A stretch of DNA of 64,000 nucleotides from Ciborinia camelliae (GCA_025890175.1 JANPYM010000008.1:2271650-2335649), one strand, 5' to 3'; positions 1-12,718 are shown, counted from the first letter of the stretch. Numbers and translations: made by a program. Notes: generated from the letters alone by a model not told the origin.

Positions 1-1095
1 ATAATACTTATAGAATTTTAATACTTGATTTTTTGATTTTTCATTTTTTGATTTTTCATTCTTTGATTGTTAGTACTGTAGAAGAGATAATACTATAGAA
101 TTTTAATACTTGATTTTTTGATTTTTGATTTTTTGAACTTTGATTTTTTGATTGTTAATGTGATTTTTATGAAGTGAATTGAATTTTCTGAATTGGTTTT
201 ATATATCCCCCGAGTACTTTTCATGTCGAAAGGAAAGGAAAGGAAAGGAAACCCTCTATCTATGATTTGGCAGGAGTTATATGAATCTGCTGAAATTCAT
301 GGGCTTGATATGCTAGCTAGATGGCCTCTCGATATACAACTTGAAAACCTTGGAAGGAAGAATAGTTGAAATGGAGAAGGAGCTCCGATTGTGGTGATAT
401 GAAATCATGATGATTGTAATATAGACAGAGTCGGTCGGCGGAGTTGTTGAAATTATACATGGGTTTCTGGCTATGATGACTTTTACTACCTAGTTAGCCA
501 GAATGGATGACTCGATGACTCGATGACTCGTTCCAGATGTACGTTATATATTGAGTATACAAATTCAAAGCTAAAAAAAATAGTCCCACCTATAATTAGT
601 ACCAAAACAAAACGCCTAACCTGTTATTCTGCTGTTACCCGTTGTATTTTTATAGTCCATTAGTCACTATTCAGTAATTCATGGTGGATAAATAGATATC
701 GGACCATGAAAGTCTGCAAACGCGATACAGAGTAAGCAGATGCCAGTGAATGGAAAATTCGGGATTCGGATCGAGGAAGGCGTGTATTGCGAAATGTGGA
801 AAACGTGTATTGTCTTCGAGCTCCAACAAGCATTCATCCCAGGTGAGTCCTGTCCTACTTAAGTGTCTTCCAGCCAGGAGATTGATCGATCGCGAGATCC
901 TAAATTTGTAAATTGTAAAGTCTGCCCCGAGAGATCCTCCCAGAAATAGAAATACCCGATCCCGACCTCACCTATGGAATGATTTTCTTTTTCCCCTTAA
1001 GCTTCAGCGCATATTCATCCACGCATTCCATGGTGTCACGATGCTAAAGCATCGAGGTTGAAATGTAGTATATTGCTTGAAGAGCTCTTACACTT
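1..1095. repeat. AT-rich low-complexity repeats, gene-free
   Basis: The first 160 bases are reiterations of a TTGATTTTTTGATTTTTC-type unit. An AAAGG microsatellite lies at about 231-251 and a short GATGACTC repeat at about 510-530. I see no coding sequence up to the hairpin cluster at 1096. Confidence 0.6.
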
Positions 1096-1206
1096 ATAAA
1101 GGGCGAAGCCCTTTATATGCGTAAGGTAGATAGTACAGCCGTATGGCTGTACGATCTAGCGAGGAGAGATGCCTAATATCTCAGGCTACGCCTGAGATCT
1201 CAGGCA
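1096..1206. repeat. cluster of three short hairpins
   Basis: Three inverted repeats follow each other. The first is ATAAAGGGC, loop GAA, GCCCTTTAT (1096-1116). The second is GTACAGCC, loop GTAT, GGCTGTAC (1133-1152). The third is a 17-bp stem with two mismatches and loop TAC (1170-1206), containing TGAGATCTCA. The style, strong stems with 3-4 nt loops, matches hairpins inside the hAT-like element at 18377-19472, so this may be a mobile-element relic. Confidence 0.6.
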
Positions 1207-1239
1207 CTCTTCTAAATCTACCGTAGCACATGGCCTATC

Positions 1240-1802
1240 GTTCCGCCTCTCCATTTTTCGATGTTGGCACCAAGATATACTTCATTGAAAATCATAGCCC
1301 AAACTCGGCGCGCCTAGTCTCCTCAACCAACTCACCATCGAGACGATCGGCCGTTTGCAAAAGCCGGTTATCGATTTGTCGGCTACTCGTAGACGATTTC
1401 CACTCCCTCGGTTTCCAATCTTGGATCTGGTGATTCATGAATGCATTTGATTGCGGAGGAGGAATCCGAGTTAATACGGAGGTGAAACTTCATCTTTGGG
1501 GCTGTGAAATTCCCCCGCTGTGGAACCCATCTATAATGACTGCGGAGATTTTTGTACTTTTCTAGCGCGTGGCGTTAAGCGCGAACTATGGCCTCCAGCT
1601 CCATTTGTTGGGACGTGCCGGTTATCGCGGCGTCTTGCGGAAAAGGTTTCGTGTGTATTCCTTTGGTTTCGTGATTTCCGTTTAATTTTATAACGGCATA
1701 GGCACCATGGGGTCGTTCACCTTCTTGTCGGCTTTCACTATGGGTGTAGAATTCCATGAAGTAGGCCATGGAGTGAGTTATTGCAGAGGCTGACTTCCTC
1801 AA
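1240..1802 (-). pseudogene. decayed RNase H-like domain
   Basis: On the minus strand, 1802 to about 1575 encodes a stretch resembling the start of a type 1 RNase H fold. A strand ending in EFYTHSES sits where such enzymes have a YTDGS-like catalytic motif. It is followed by GAYAVIKLNG, and MELEAIVRA then matches the helix carrying the second acidic residue. After a frame change, 1433 to about 1240 continues with WKSSTSSRQIDNRLLQ, like the WKTSSGKPVKNRDLW region of RNase H. In-frame stops follow. The catalytic Asp appears lost and the frame is broken, so I call it a relic, either of a stand-alone RNase H gene or of a retroelement. Assignment rests on motif order only. Confidence 0.4.
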
Positions 1803-3345
1803 AACTTGTTTATTTTATTGTGGAGGTTGGGAATTAATATCTACCTGCATTTGGATGGTGGGAACTTGTGAAGTTTGGAGAAAGATGCCCGCCCCTTCAT
1901 CGACGGGGAAAAATAGACTAGATGTGACAAAATTCAGTCAGTGATAGATAGAATACCTACTTTATCAATATCTTAGTAAACAATACTTGAGACACTTCCC
2001 TTGGACTGCCGATTCAAATCAATTTAAACCAATTCAAAATCATGAGATGATAGACATGACCACCGCGGCCACCAGGCAAGAGGGGAAAAACATTTCGTTA
2101 ACACTGCGCTAAAAGTGTTGAAGATTGATCTTTGGCTTGGAAACATCGATTTGGTGGAGGATAATTCCATCTTATTAAAGGGAAAGTGCGAGGCGGATTT
2201 GCAACAGAGGCAGAGGCACAGAGGTATGTATTTGTATTGAAAGGCCTCTGAGTACTTAGGTATCTTTATGAAAGGCAGAGATACTTATATGTATGAAAGG
2301 CGATAGGTTAACGGTCTGATGGGTAGCAGATTGACCAAGCAACCATCATTCTGAATCTTAGAAATTAAATAAATCCCAGTAGACAAATTAGACATTAAAG
2401 TGTTTTCGGAAGGATTTGTTATGAATATGGAAGGTATATGGAAGGTATCATATCGTAACGCTGCGTTATGTTTATTTAGAATGCGCGCAGGCAGTCACTC
2501 ATTTGTAGATCATCCATATTTCCATCGCCAAAGTGTCACGAGTGTTCGTGACTATCCCAATTTTCTGGAAATAGCCTCACTTTGTCCCGAACAAGAACCT
2601 CGAAAACTAGACATCCCGATCATTACCAACTGGAAAACTCGCTGCATCGTCCAAATGAGTATTTTAGCGTGTGCCTTGAGAGGGTCACGACTGAGGTGAG
2701 GCTTGAGACTTGAATTTTGATTGGTTTTGACTTCAACATCTTCAGTTTTAGTCTAAACTTCGACCTAAAATGGGCTACTAAGACTCCCTTGCAATGAGTG
2801 TCTAGCTGGAGATCTTCATACACTAAAGACTGTCAAGGAACTGTAGTATTGAAAGATAAACGGGCGTTGCTTCAAGTTATCGAGATAGTATTTGCCCATG
2901 ACTACAGCTTCTCCCATTCAACGTTTTTACCATATGACTCTAACCTACTTGAACGCTCCACCCTTTTAATCTTTCAAATCCTTAAGTACCTAGTATTCTA
3001 ATAAACAATCAAAAAGTTATAAATTTCAATGTTCAATATTCTACTATTATTTTTGCGGGAATTTTGTTGTGGAAACTTGAACGATAGGTGTATGGTGTCA
3101 CACGCGTCACTTTGAATCATATCATGGAATGTTTCAGAGCCTTGGCGAAGAAAATGTCCTGCGTCCCTTCTCGATTTTGTATGATATACCTATCATTTCC
3201 GAATCCAAACTTTGCGTATTTAATTTTTCGGCTTCCCTTAGGAATCATTTTGTTGGAATCACCATGGGCGATGGAGAACAAATGTACTATAGTATGCAGT
3301 GTATTTGGCTCGAAGCTCTAAAAACTATACTACAGATCAACTATA
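1803..3345. other. gene-free stretch
   Basis: Only short open frames without splice support or recognisable protein signature. Local AT-rich sequence; nothing assignable. Confidence 0.4.
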
Positions 3346-3549
3346 TAAGCCCGCTAGCGTGCCGTAGGCACGTGATTTATCCAACAATATATTTACAAAA
3401 TATTTATCTTATGGATTATTTACGAAATTTTTTATTCGTTTTGCGGGTTATTTATTGGGATTTTAGTATTACCCGCCCCGTATACAGATTATTTGCAAAT
3501 AACCCGCCAAACACAAAACCTGCCCCACGGGTACCCGTTGCGCAGCTTA
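3346..3549 (-). mobile_element. fragment of hAT-like element
   Basis: The stretch holds the sub-terminal signature seen in the complete element at 18377-19472: ACCCGCCCCGTATACAGATT, TTATTTGCAAATAA, and GGGTACCCG next to TTGCGCAG. It ends in TGCGCAGCTTA, close to the TGCGCAGTCTA terminal repeat of the larger element. A hairpin CGTGCC-GTA-GGCACG lies at 3358-3372. A weak match to the opposite terminus (TAAGCCCGCTA) begins at 3346, but I find no target-site duplication, so this is a decayed or partial copy. Confidence 0.5.
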
Positions 3550-3942
3550 CTTCTTCGAAAGGTTACTCGGAGAATCTACTGTGATATTAATAAAGCCTAT
3601 CCATGATGTGGCTGAAAGTTGATTATTCACAAATTTCCATCCAGTACATCAATCATTGACATAATATCAAATGTTTTCGACATGGTTTGTATCAATCTCC
3701 CGGGAAATGGAGTAACAGAATTGATGAAATCTCACGACAAGCTTTAGGATGCCATTTGAGTGATAGCTTAGCGTAACAACTATGTGTGGAAGTCTAGATT
3801 CTGAGAGATTTTCAGACCTGCAAAGAAAGCACCCGAAGGAAATCATAGAACAACTCATCAATTCCGTTCAAAAACAAGCATCTCATTGTCATTGACTTGT
3901 TTCTTCTCGATAACAGCACTTAAACAATATACATCTATTATG

Positions 3943-3951
3943 TATATAAAG
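3943..3951 (+). promoter_or_regulatory. TATA box
   Basis: TATATAAAG lies about 140 bases before the ATG at 4088 and is followed by a C- and A-rich leader, as expected for a fungal core promoter. Confidence 0.45.
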
Positions 3952-4087
3952 GTGTCAAGATTCTGGGGAACCTTTTTCTTTTGTTTTGTCAACAAACACT
4001 TTGAAACTCCAATCCAGATAAACAACACCATTCATCTAGATTAAAAACTTTCAAGACAACTTTCACCCCTCTCGAAACCCAAAAATC

Positions 4088-4843
4088 ATGTCTTCATCAA
4101 GAATTTCAGTAAGCCGACACCGACATTGGGTATTAAGCGAAAGAGTTTTCTTTCTGGGTCTTATGAGTAGATTCATAGACGCCAACAGAAGACCTGAAGA
4201 ACCGACTGCTTTTCACTTCATGCCGGTTATGGAAGCCATGACACGCGAAGCGGTAAGACATCACCTAAGTGGGTGCTTATACCTCCAAGATCCATGGCCT
4301 ATTAGAACATACACCCTCAGTTCCGTCAGAAATATATGGCACTCCCTTAAGAGACAGGCACGCGAACGAGCTGACGCCGAAGCTGGTGCAGCTGGTCCAG
4401 CTGCCAATCAACCCCGTCAAAACTTCGAAGAACCAATTCTCGATGAACAGGAAAGAGAGTTTGAACAACTCTTAGCGCCAGCGCGTCGATGGCTAGCTGC
4501 TCATGAACCTATCGATCGTCAACCCATCGTTGAAGATCAAATGGGTGATGTCGAAAATTACGATTTACAGGACGGAAGCGCGGATGGAGCGATCGACCCA
4601 CGGCTCCTCCTTGAGCAAGCGACCAAAGTTGAAGGTGCAAGAGCAGTTGATGATCGATCCCACTTTAACCAGTGGAGAGCACTAGCCGAAGCCCAGGCAC
4701 AAGAAGCCCTTGCACAACTCCTCACCATTTTTCAACAGCGCGACGCTGGTCCTTCACCACTCGAGAGATCTCGAAATCTTTTGGCAAGAATCGCCGCTGA
4801 CAAAGAGACGGAAGAGGAATTTTGGAGACAATTCAATGGTTAA
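4088..4843 (+). CDS. hypothetical protein, 251 aa
   Basis: Single-exon gene that I do not recognise. The first 100 residues are the most ordered-looking part, with alternating hydrophobic and aromatic residues (VFFLGLMSRF near 19-28 and WPIRTYTLSSVRNIWHSL near 70-87). There is no signal peptide or convincing membrane span. Residues 95-251 are Ala/Glu/Gln-rich and likely helical or disordered. The C-terminus (ADKETEEEFWRQF) resembles the acidic LKEEExxFW ending of several genes in the tandem family at 33.5-47 kb, which is suggestive only. The ATG follows a TATA box and has A at -3 (aaaatcATG). Several other short frames overlap it and look like shadows. Function unknown. Confidence 0.75.
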   Translation: MSSSRISVSRHRHWVLSERVFFLGLMSRFIDANRRPEEPTAFHFMPVMEAMTREAVRHHLSGCLYLQDPWPIRTYTLSSVRNIWHSLKRQARERADAEAGAAGPAANQPRQNFEEPILDEQEREFEQLLAPARRWLAAHEPIDRQPIVEDQMGDVENYDLQDGSADGAIDPRLLLEQATKVEGARAVDDRSHFNQWRALAEAQAQEALAQLLTIFQQRDAGPSPLERSRNLLARIAADKETEEEFWRQFNG

Positions 4844-7800
4844 TCAAAGATTAACAAAGGCATGATTGCTGAATCACCGATGTAGTGTGTGAAACTCATG
4901 TGTAAAATGCCTGAAGCATCTGAACCAATTGACACAATTTCTCTAAGTTATCAAGAACATTTAGAGTACAGTATTCTGATTAACTAACAAATCGACACAA
5001 TTTCCTAAGGTTATTAAAATTGACATTTTTTTCCTATCGTTCATCAAGTTGTAGGTCAGACATTCTGATCAACTACCAAATTGACACAATTTCCTAAGAT
5101 TATCAAGATCAAGTCAAGTAAGTCAGAGTAACTAAAAAAAAAAGATATTATCAAGATCAAGTCAAGTAAGTCGGAGTAACCAAAAAAAAAAAAAGATAAC
5201 ACAAATAAATAAATATATTTAACCCAAAAACGAATTTCCCCATCCTTCTTTCGTGGTACCCATGAAAATGTGAACAAAAATGTATTGTAAAAGCAAATAA
5301 AACAATAAAACACAACTGTATTTTTAAACCAAGCCACCGTCCAGATATAGAGGCAAGTCCACATTTTATGCAGATGGCGCTGGTGCTTCTTAAAACACAC
5401 CATCCTATTACGAACTTCTGACCTACCCGTAACTCGAGTTATTTGGGAGGAAGGGTGGAAGTGTCAACATTGAGAATTTAATAAAAGTTCTGATGATAAA
5501 ACCAAGGCCAAATGGGTAATTGGGCGGCCCCCCCTGAGCTGTTCCTTGAACTTATGAATAATATTATATCCAAAGCTAAATAAATCTTCCAAAATCATAA
5601 GATTGTCGAGACTTCCAATCCCTCGACTCCTCGTCTTCTCGTCTCCTCTTCCCAAAATTTGTCCCCCATTTATAGAACTCAAATATTCACTCTATCAATC
5701 CCCTCGTGAAATCGTGACTTTCCCCCTTCGTTGTACACATGTTTTCGAATGAGATCGACATCATTCCCAGCGTTTCTAATGCGAGTTTATATCCACATCC
5801 TTGGACAGAGATTGGATCAAATATCCGAGGGCTAAGAGTGGAAAAATGGCATCGCCATGTAGTTCTCCTCACCGTCACTATGCCCAATTCCACCGAGAAA
5901 TTACCTCAATGCCATAGTAATAACGTAGAGAAGAATGACGGATAGAATAATTTGGTCACCCTAGCACCCATTATCTTTCACTCATCTATTCTTCCGTCCA
6001 TCTTAATTACTATATAAATCCCCCACCACCACACAGCATGCTTCCTCAAAGTTACCACTAATTTTCTTACTTCTTCATTCGCAAGAGGTTATCTTCCGGT
6101 TTACGTGAACCAAGAAAGAAATTCTCACTCTTTACACACTTTTTATATGCCACTGGCACTATGCAGTCGAAGATGAAAAGATGTTGGATTGCATGGAGGG
6201 AGGGAGGAGACACTGACACTTGTGTCTAAACTTCGAAGTCTACTTTCAGAGCTTAGAAGTATAAAAGTACTAGAATTCATTAATGAAAGAACAACAACAT
6301 TCAAACCCAGACCAGCAAAAAACAAACAGGATTCAACTCCGACATTCAGATAAGTGTGACGTATATTGACTTACTATTCTGCCAACAAGGACCATCACTT
6401 CAGAGTTCTTGATAACTGGATAACATCAGATGAGAGTAAGTGTGGGAGGAGGGGTTAACTAAAGTTGCCGTTGCCATTTCTATCAATCATCGTTTATACG
6501 TTCTTAATTTCTTATTCACCTCCCAACTTTGGAAATGGAGAGAACAGTGTGATCTGTGTAATAACAATAACAAGCCCATACTAATCATATCCCCAATCCC
6601 ACAATCGAAAACAGAATGCAATATACCATATTTCAATAGCCACGTGAGAAAAGAGTGGGGCTCGCTCCTCATCAATTGCAGGTACGTATAAGATGGCCAA
6701 GTTTGCAAGTTAGAGATTCGATTGCAGGATGTATTGTATCCTCGTTTTGAGATCCTGGAGAACACAGGGAAGTGAGGAGGGACTTCAGCCCGAAAGCTCA
6801 ATCCATTCCATCTATTCATCTTATGAACTCTCTATCTCTTTTTTAACACCTCCCCCAACCACTCAGTACCTCTCACGACATATAAAATCCACCACACAGC
6901 AGGCTCAAGCTCTTCCCACTCATAGACCAATTGATAATAACAATCTATGGGAGGAGAATGGTTTCACTTGGGAGTTCCTTACCATTGCCGGATCGCAGGT
7001 TTGGATGAATAAGTTCTGTTGAGCTTCATCTGCTGTCATATTCCAGCCCGAAGGTAAACACAACTGGGGAATTGTAGTTACCATAATCTAGCACTTGTCG
7101 CTATCATCTTTGAATTCTCGCCACCGCCACTAATGATAGCATCGTTAACAATTCACAATAATCAATCTACCACGCCATTAAATCCGCGTTCCTGCAGATT
7201 ACAACCACGATAATGGAGGGGATAGTTGCAGGCTTGGCAGAAAAGGTCGAATGGGCATGGTAGATTAAGTTTCTTCAAGTGCTCTATGTTATAACTTGAT
7301 CAAGTGTGGAATCTTGATTGAGCGAAGTATTTATATATATGGAGTCTCATAATGAAATTAAAGACATGATTAGAAAGTGGGTTGAAACTTGATATAGGGA
7401 AGAGAGGAAAGAGGGGAAATGGAGATGAAAGTGTGGAGGTGAATATGAAGGAGTTCCACTGGCACATGGTATGATATAGTCAACTAACTCTACTTGATGA
7501 GCCATATGAGGGAGATATGTAACCGTTATTTGGTTATACATCTATAAGTATTCACAGTAAAGAAAGCCATATTTTTCTTTCTTTCAAGAAATGTGTAGAT
7601 AGAGTATAAGAAAATGAGATCTCAAAAAGGTAGCAAGGAATTCATTTGGGAGGATGGGGAGAAGGGGCCAGACAGATTTATGAACCCCAGACATGAATAA
7701 GGGGAAAGTTGCGTGGAAGTGTGATTGCGAGATCGGGTATGATGATAATTTTATGATATGGAAAGAGGAAGGGAAATACTGTTGCACTTATTCACATGGC

Positions 7801-8839
7801 AGTACCTAGGTAAGAACTGAAATCCTTTGGTGTAACAGCGAGGTGCCACACTTGCGTTGTTTGAAGTTGGATAGGATCTGATTTTTGGGGAGTAATAAGA
7901 GACCAATGTGAAAAGCGTAATCGGGACTAGTGTATTAAATGTTTTGAGGCATCGAGAAATTTAAGGCGGAGATGAAGGCGCGATGATTCGGTTGTGTAAT
8001 AATAGTAAGATTGAAATGCATAATGTGGAGATATAGATATGATTGCAGCGGACTTTTATTCTTCGACTAGTAGTTAAGTAGATTATCGTTGTTGAGCCTT
8101 TTCTGTTCATTATCAGCTTGCTTGAATAACTACTGACTACCTACTCTTATATTTGAAGAGCCTCGTCAGAAACTATGGATTTGGTAGTCGGGTTGAACAA
8201 TATACGAGGGAAACGATGTCAACTCGGGTCTTCCCCACATGCTCGCTCACTTGCTAAGCCCTGGCCCAGGTACTGATGTTAAGGATGTACATAGCCTTGA
8301 TATCTTACTCAACCCTAAATACCCGCAATTATCCAGTAGTACTATTCTCCTCTCCTCCTTGCATGCGAAATCCAATATCCCCTTCACCCAATCACTCGCA
8401 CTCCCCTGCTTTCAAATAATAAATGCATTCCTTGCATCATCTTATACCAACTATGGTTACTTGCATCCCCCTAATCTCTATTAACCCTAGCTTCGATGCT
8501 TCTCACGTAAATCTCCAATCAGTGAGGTTTATCCAAAGCTTGTTCCAAACTTCAGGTCCGAGCTTCTTTCTTGCTTACAGGAACAAGTGTGATATGATAC
8601 CTATCCCCCGGTGGGTGTAAGTGTACTAGATAGTTTTAGCCAGTAAGCGCCTCCTCTTTCTCCCAGCTGAAGCTCCTGTTTCCCCCTCGACCCTCGAGTT
8701 CTCAAGGCTCGGATCGCTTTTCATCTCATATATATCATTCCATATCAATTTATATAATCACCGCATCTTTCCATACCTTAATACATCTTCATCGAAGTGT
8801 TTTGGTTGAAAGAAATTCCATCTATACACATCAATCAAT
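4844..8839. other. 4-kb gene-free stretch
   Basis: No open frame with coding character or splice support. It contains the repeats at 4923-5197. A TATA-like TATAAATCCC near 6010-6025 and C/A-rich leader-like sequence suggest there could be a small or non-coding transcript, but I cannot define one. A 68-codon ATG frame at 5739-5945 has nothing to support it. Confidence 0.4.
4923..5197. repeat. local tandem duplications
   Basis: A unit containing TTCTGATYAACTAMCAAATY then GACACAATTTCCTAAG recurs at about 90-base spacing. It is followed by a separate two-copy repeat of about 48 bases (copies starting at 5099 and 5147) with the core ATCAAGATCAAGTCAAGTAA and an A-tract. Confidence 0.6.
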
Positions 8840-9624
8840 ATGACTACGAGAAAGAGAAAGGCCGAAGACGAGGAGCTCGTTGCTCTTCCCTCGGATGAGA
8901 GTGAAGAGGAAGAGGAGTAAGTTGTTGAGATTCTCCTTGATCGATTGATTTTCAATTGTGGCATGTACTGTTTCACGATTCAATTCATCACATTGAGACG
9001 CTTATTGTGTTATATTTGATTGGATCGCAAGTTATCAGATGGAAACTGTCTTTGTCGTTTCGTATCGATCCGCCAATCATTGCATCACTTGGTTGGATAT
9101 GCTTAATTATCTATAAGATTATAACTAATCATGGCAATCTATTAGATATGAAGACTCCGATGTCGAAGCACCAGCTGCGTTGTCTGCTGGGTCAGATGAA
9201 GATGATAGCGATGAAGACGAAGATGAATTAGATGAAGAGGAAGTTGAAGGTATGCGATGCGATGCAATGCGATATTTTGCGATATTTTATTACTTCACAG
9301 CCAATACCCCTTATCAACTCACTAACGACCATTCGCACAGAAGCTGCACATCCAACCAAAAAGCGCAAAGTTGTCGCAAATGACGTGGCCGTTGACGAAA
9401 ATGAACTCGTTCCTATCGATGATGACGAAGCATCCGGCGATGACAATGAAGCCGATCCCGAGGATGATGGAATAGAAGATGAAGAGGATTCCGCTACGGA
9501 AGATTCAGTTGGTGGTTCAGGACCTACTAGTAAAGCTGCAGAAGTAAAGGGGGGAGTTGTTCCTGAAGAGGATGATTTGGATGAGGTTCACGCAGAGCTT
9601 GCTGAGGATGAAGATGATGAATAG
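8840..9624 (+). CDS. acidic nuclear-type protein, 154 aa, 3 exons
   Basis: Exons 8840-8916, 9146-9249 and 9341-9624. The donors are GTAAGT and GTATGC, and the acceptors are CTATTAG (branch AACTAAT) and CGCACAG. Phases join cleanly into 154 residues. The protein begins MTTRKRKAEDEE and carries several Asp/Glu runs. A basic PTKKRKV cluster resembling a classical nuclear localisation signal sits near residue 65, and the tail is again strongly acidic. Such composition is common in nucleolar or chromatin-associated chaperone-like proteins, but I see no CHZ, NAP or other defined domain, so the role is inferred from composition only. The largely acidic chain is probably disordered. Confidence 0.8.
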
Positions 9625-12600
9625 ATAAGCTTGCTTATCGTTACATCTTTTTTTGCGATACGCGGTGTATCCACTTCAATTACGAACAAGACCGTGCGGG
9701 GTGCGAGCGAGATGTGAAATGAATGATTGGGATGGGAAGGGATGGGAATTTATGGGGGGGAGTTGGCAATCTGGTTGGCTTGGAAAGGTGTAACAAGGAA
9801 ACAAAAAGGGGGGAGATGAGGCTTGGGTTGTTGTGTAGAAGCGGTGGTTTCCTTCACTCTTTTATTTACTTGAGTATCTACCTATTGTTTAGAATTTCTA
9901 TATATTCTCTCTGTTGCATCCAATCATTCTCCCTGAGATTAAATGGATTTCTTGTCTTACTTAAATCGCGAGAGCCTAATTTCTACCCGCAATGGCATAA
10001 TATCTTTTAATATATCAAGCTTTAAAGTCTATGCACCGTGGAGATTTGCGTAAAACGAATACGAGCATTCTGAACTTCATTGACATCATTGCTCCGCGCT
10101 TATAACGATTAAGAAAATGGAATACGAATTGATAGCGTAGATAGATTTGAAGCCAAGTCGCTCAATTCAAGCGGTACGGTGCGATGATATGATTGAGGGA
10201 GCGCCCACCCTACGCTCTGCTTTTTTTCCTTTGGGCGACGATCAGACCAAGAATGGAGCGACCCCTTCATATTAACCGAATCCAATCCATCTCATCTTAT
10301 CATTGTACATTATAATCACTCAATCGCACTCATATTGTATTTTTGATTCCTCGATCTGTTGAATAATCATTCTTTAATAATCACCTCATCATTATCACAG
10401 TCGGTGGGACTCAAGGTTTGCCAAGTCAATTTTCGTGGTCCATGGCATGCATATCTTTAAACCATACCTATTATTATCGCTACCATCGTCCAAGCACATG
10501 GGAAATTTGAACCACCTGTGACTTGTACCACTACCATGCGTCTTCAAAGTGGAGTATTTAATTTTTACTACCGCCTTTGGTATTCATTTTATGCTGATAG
10601 GGTTGTAGCATTGTGTACACTGTACGGAGTACATACAGAGTACAAAGCATGTCTAAACCTACCTCAAAGACACGGCATAAAATGGCTCGGTGCATTTTTT
10701 ATATGTATTTATATTACGAGATGGGGGGTTATTATTTAAAGTTCCTAGCTTCCGAGTTATTACCTACATACCTATGTACATTGTACGTACTTAACTACCT
10801 ATCTATGCTAGAAACTGCCAACCGGTAGAGTCCGAGTTCACGGCTACAGTTCTGCAAATCTGCGGGTTTTTAAGGATTTTTCTAGAAAACCCTTAAAAAT
10901 CCTTAAACCCTTGGAATGTTTGGGATGCTAGTCAGGTACGGATAGCGCGGATAGAACGTCTCGCAAATTGCATCTTATTAGATTAGAAGGATACCTATGC
11001 ATACACAGTGCGCTGAACTGGCATAAGAACAGAATTTTTTCATCCGAGACTACCAATCTATGGCTAATGATTAGGTGTTTTAAATTTCTCCATGTTAGTA
11101 ATCGAGAAAGGAAAGTCCATACTGGGTAGCAGCGGGTGCTGAATCTTGGCGCGCTGTTTTTATGCAAAATGGCTGAATACATACCCTAGGTTTTACATAC
11201 ATACATTTACTTTCCTTTTTTCTTTTTTTTTTGCTCTCTCTGTGTTTTGGGATTCTCCCTCACTTGACTCGGTCCCAGTCCCTGCTATACTAATAACAAT
11301 AATATTCCTTTTCCTTCCGTCTTCCCATCTATCGATCGAATCCAATTTATATTCGTTTCTCCTTACTACTTAGGTACTGTACTCGAATAATAAAACTTCA
11401 TTTATTCTCCCCCCCCCTCCTGTTGAGTCTTGAGTCTTTAGCTATATCACTACCACCGGCAAAAAGTATATCAATCAGTTTTTGTTTATCATTATCATCA
11501 AATCCGTACTGTACAAGGGTTTTTTACCCTACTCCGTACGATTAAGATACAGATCGACAAGTGAGAAAGAATCCCAGTCGATATAACCCCTCCACTTCCA
11601 AACCATCCGGGGGTGTACCTGTGCTGTCTGAGTGTCTATTACCAACCAAATCCTTTTCATCGCTTCGGAATACTTCAGCAGAGCAGCCAGCCCAAGCAGC
11701 CAAAGCTTCAGAATCTTTTCCTATCTTTCAGCTAAAATATATTCTGGCTGGCGGTTACGTTACTACATATCATTATTCTTCTTTTCATTCTTCTTATTCT
11801 GATCCTTCTTATCCATTTTATCCTTCTTCATTCGTTCCTCAACCCTTGTCTTTTTCATCATAACCTAATCCAACCTAATCTAACCTTACCGGTACCGACT
11901 CTACTCTTTTCTACTCTCAGTGAAACAAATTCACAATCATTAGTCAATCGCTCAAGAGTCAAGAGTCAAAAGTCACCGTCACCCGTCACGTCACTTATTT
12001 CGTCTTTCGTGCTTCCTCCTCACAATTGTCTCCAGTTTTAGGGCAAATCCATCAATCCGTCACTCTAGCAATCCACAAATCCACAAATCTCAACATCCCA
12101 CCCACTTGCCCTGTCGTGTTCCACCGTCTCCCACGGTTTGGTTTGGCTGTCCTTTTTCTTCTTGGGGCCCTGTCTTTTTCTTCTTCTTTTGTTGTCGTTC
12201 GTTTGAGGGGCACTACTCTATATTATCTCCTTGACCCGCACACTCCCAGTTTTTTTCACCGAGTATTTATTTGATTTGACCACATATTTTTTTTTAACTG
12301 GAGAGGGTTGATCTTAACTGTTACTCTTTTCCTCTTATTGTTCAACTGCTTACTGCTAGAAGAAAAATAATTTTGTCTCAATCGTTGACCGTTTTTTCTT
12401 TCATTTGCTTGCTGCGCTCGCTCACTGACTCGTTCTTCTACTCTCGTTCGAAGATTTCAAGATTCTCTTGTATTACTGCTTCATTTGTGTGTTTTTTATG
12501 TTGTTTGTATGATTGATACTGATTGATTGATACTGTACCGGTACCTTCTTCGTACCTTCTATTTTTGTATTTTGTCCATTGCGAGCCTCCCTTGCCTTGG

Positions 12601-12718
12601 GCACCCATTTTTATTTTTTTTCATAGGAACCTGTTGTCAAACGTTTGTGGAGGAATACTCGTACCCACTCACCATTTTATTGAAAGAGTCAAAAGAAAGG
12701 CCGAATCCTTCCCCGAAA
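9625..12718. other. gene-free stretch and long pyrimidine-rich leader
   Basis: No convincing gene between the acidic protein and the Ser-rich protein. From about 11200 to 12718 the plus strand is rich in T and C, with many CTTC and TTCTTC runs and several very short upstream frames, for example ATG TTG TTT GTA TGA near 12500. This is compatible with a long 5' untranslated leader for the gene at 12719. A fold-back repeat lies at 10864-10910. Confidence 0.4.
10864..10910. repeat. fold-back inverted repeat
   Basis: GGGTTTTTAAGGATTTTT (10864-10881) pairs with AAAAATCCTTAAACCC (10895-10910), with a short loop. It could form a hairpin. No gene is adjacent, so a terminator role is not supported. 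Confidence 0.6.

Noticed and set aside
12527..12718. Upstream extension of the Ser-rich protein frame
   Set aside because: The frame is open but has no ATG before 12719 that fits, and the sequence has the pyrimidine-rich look of the leader.
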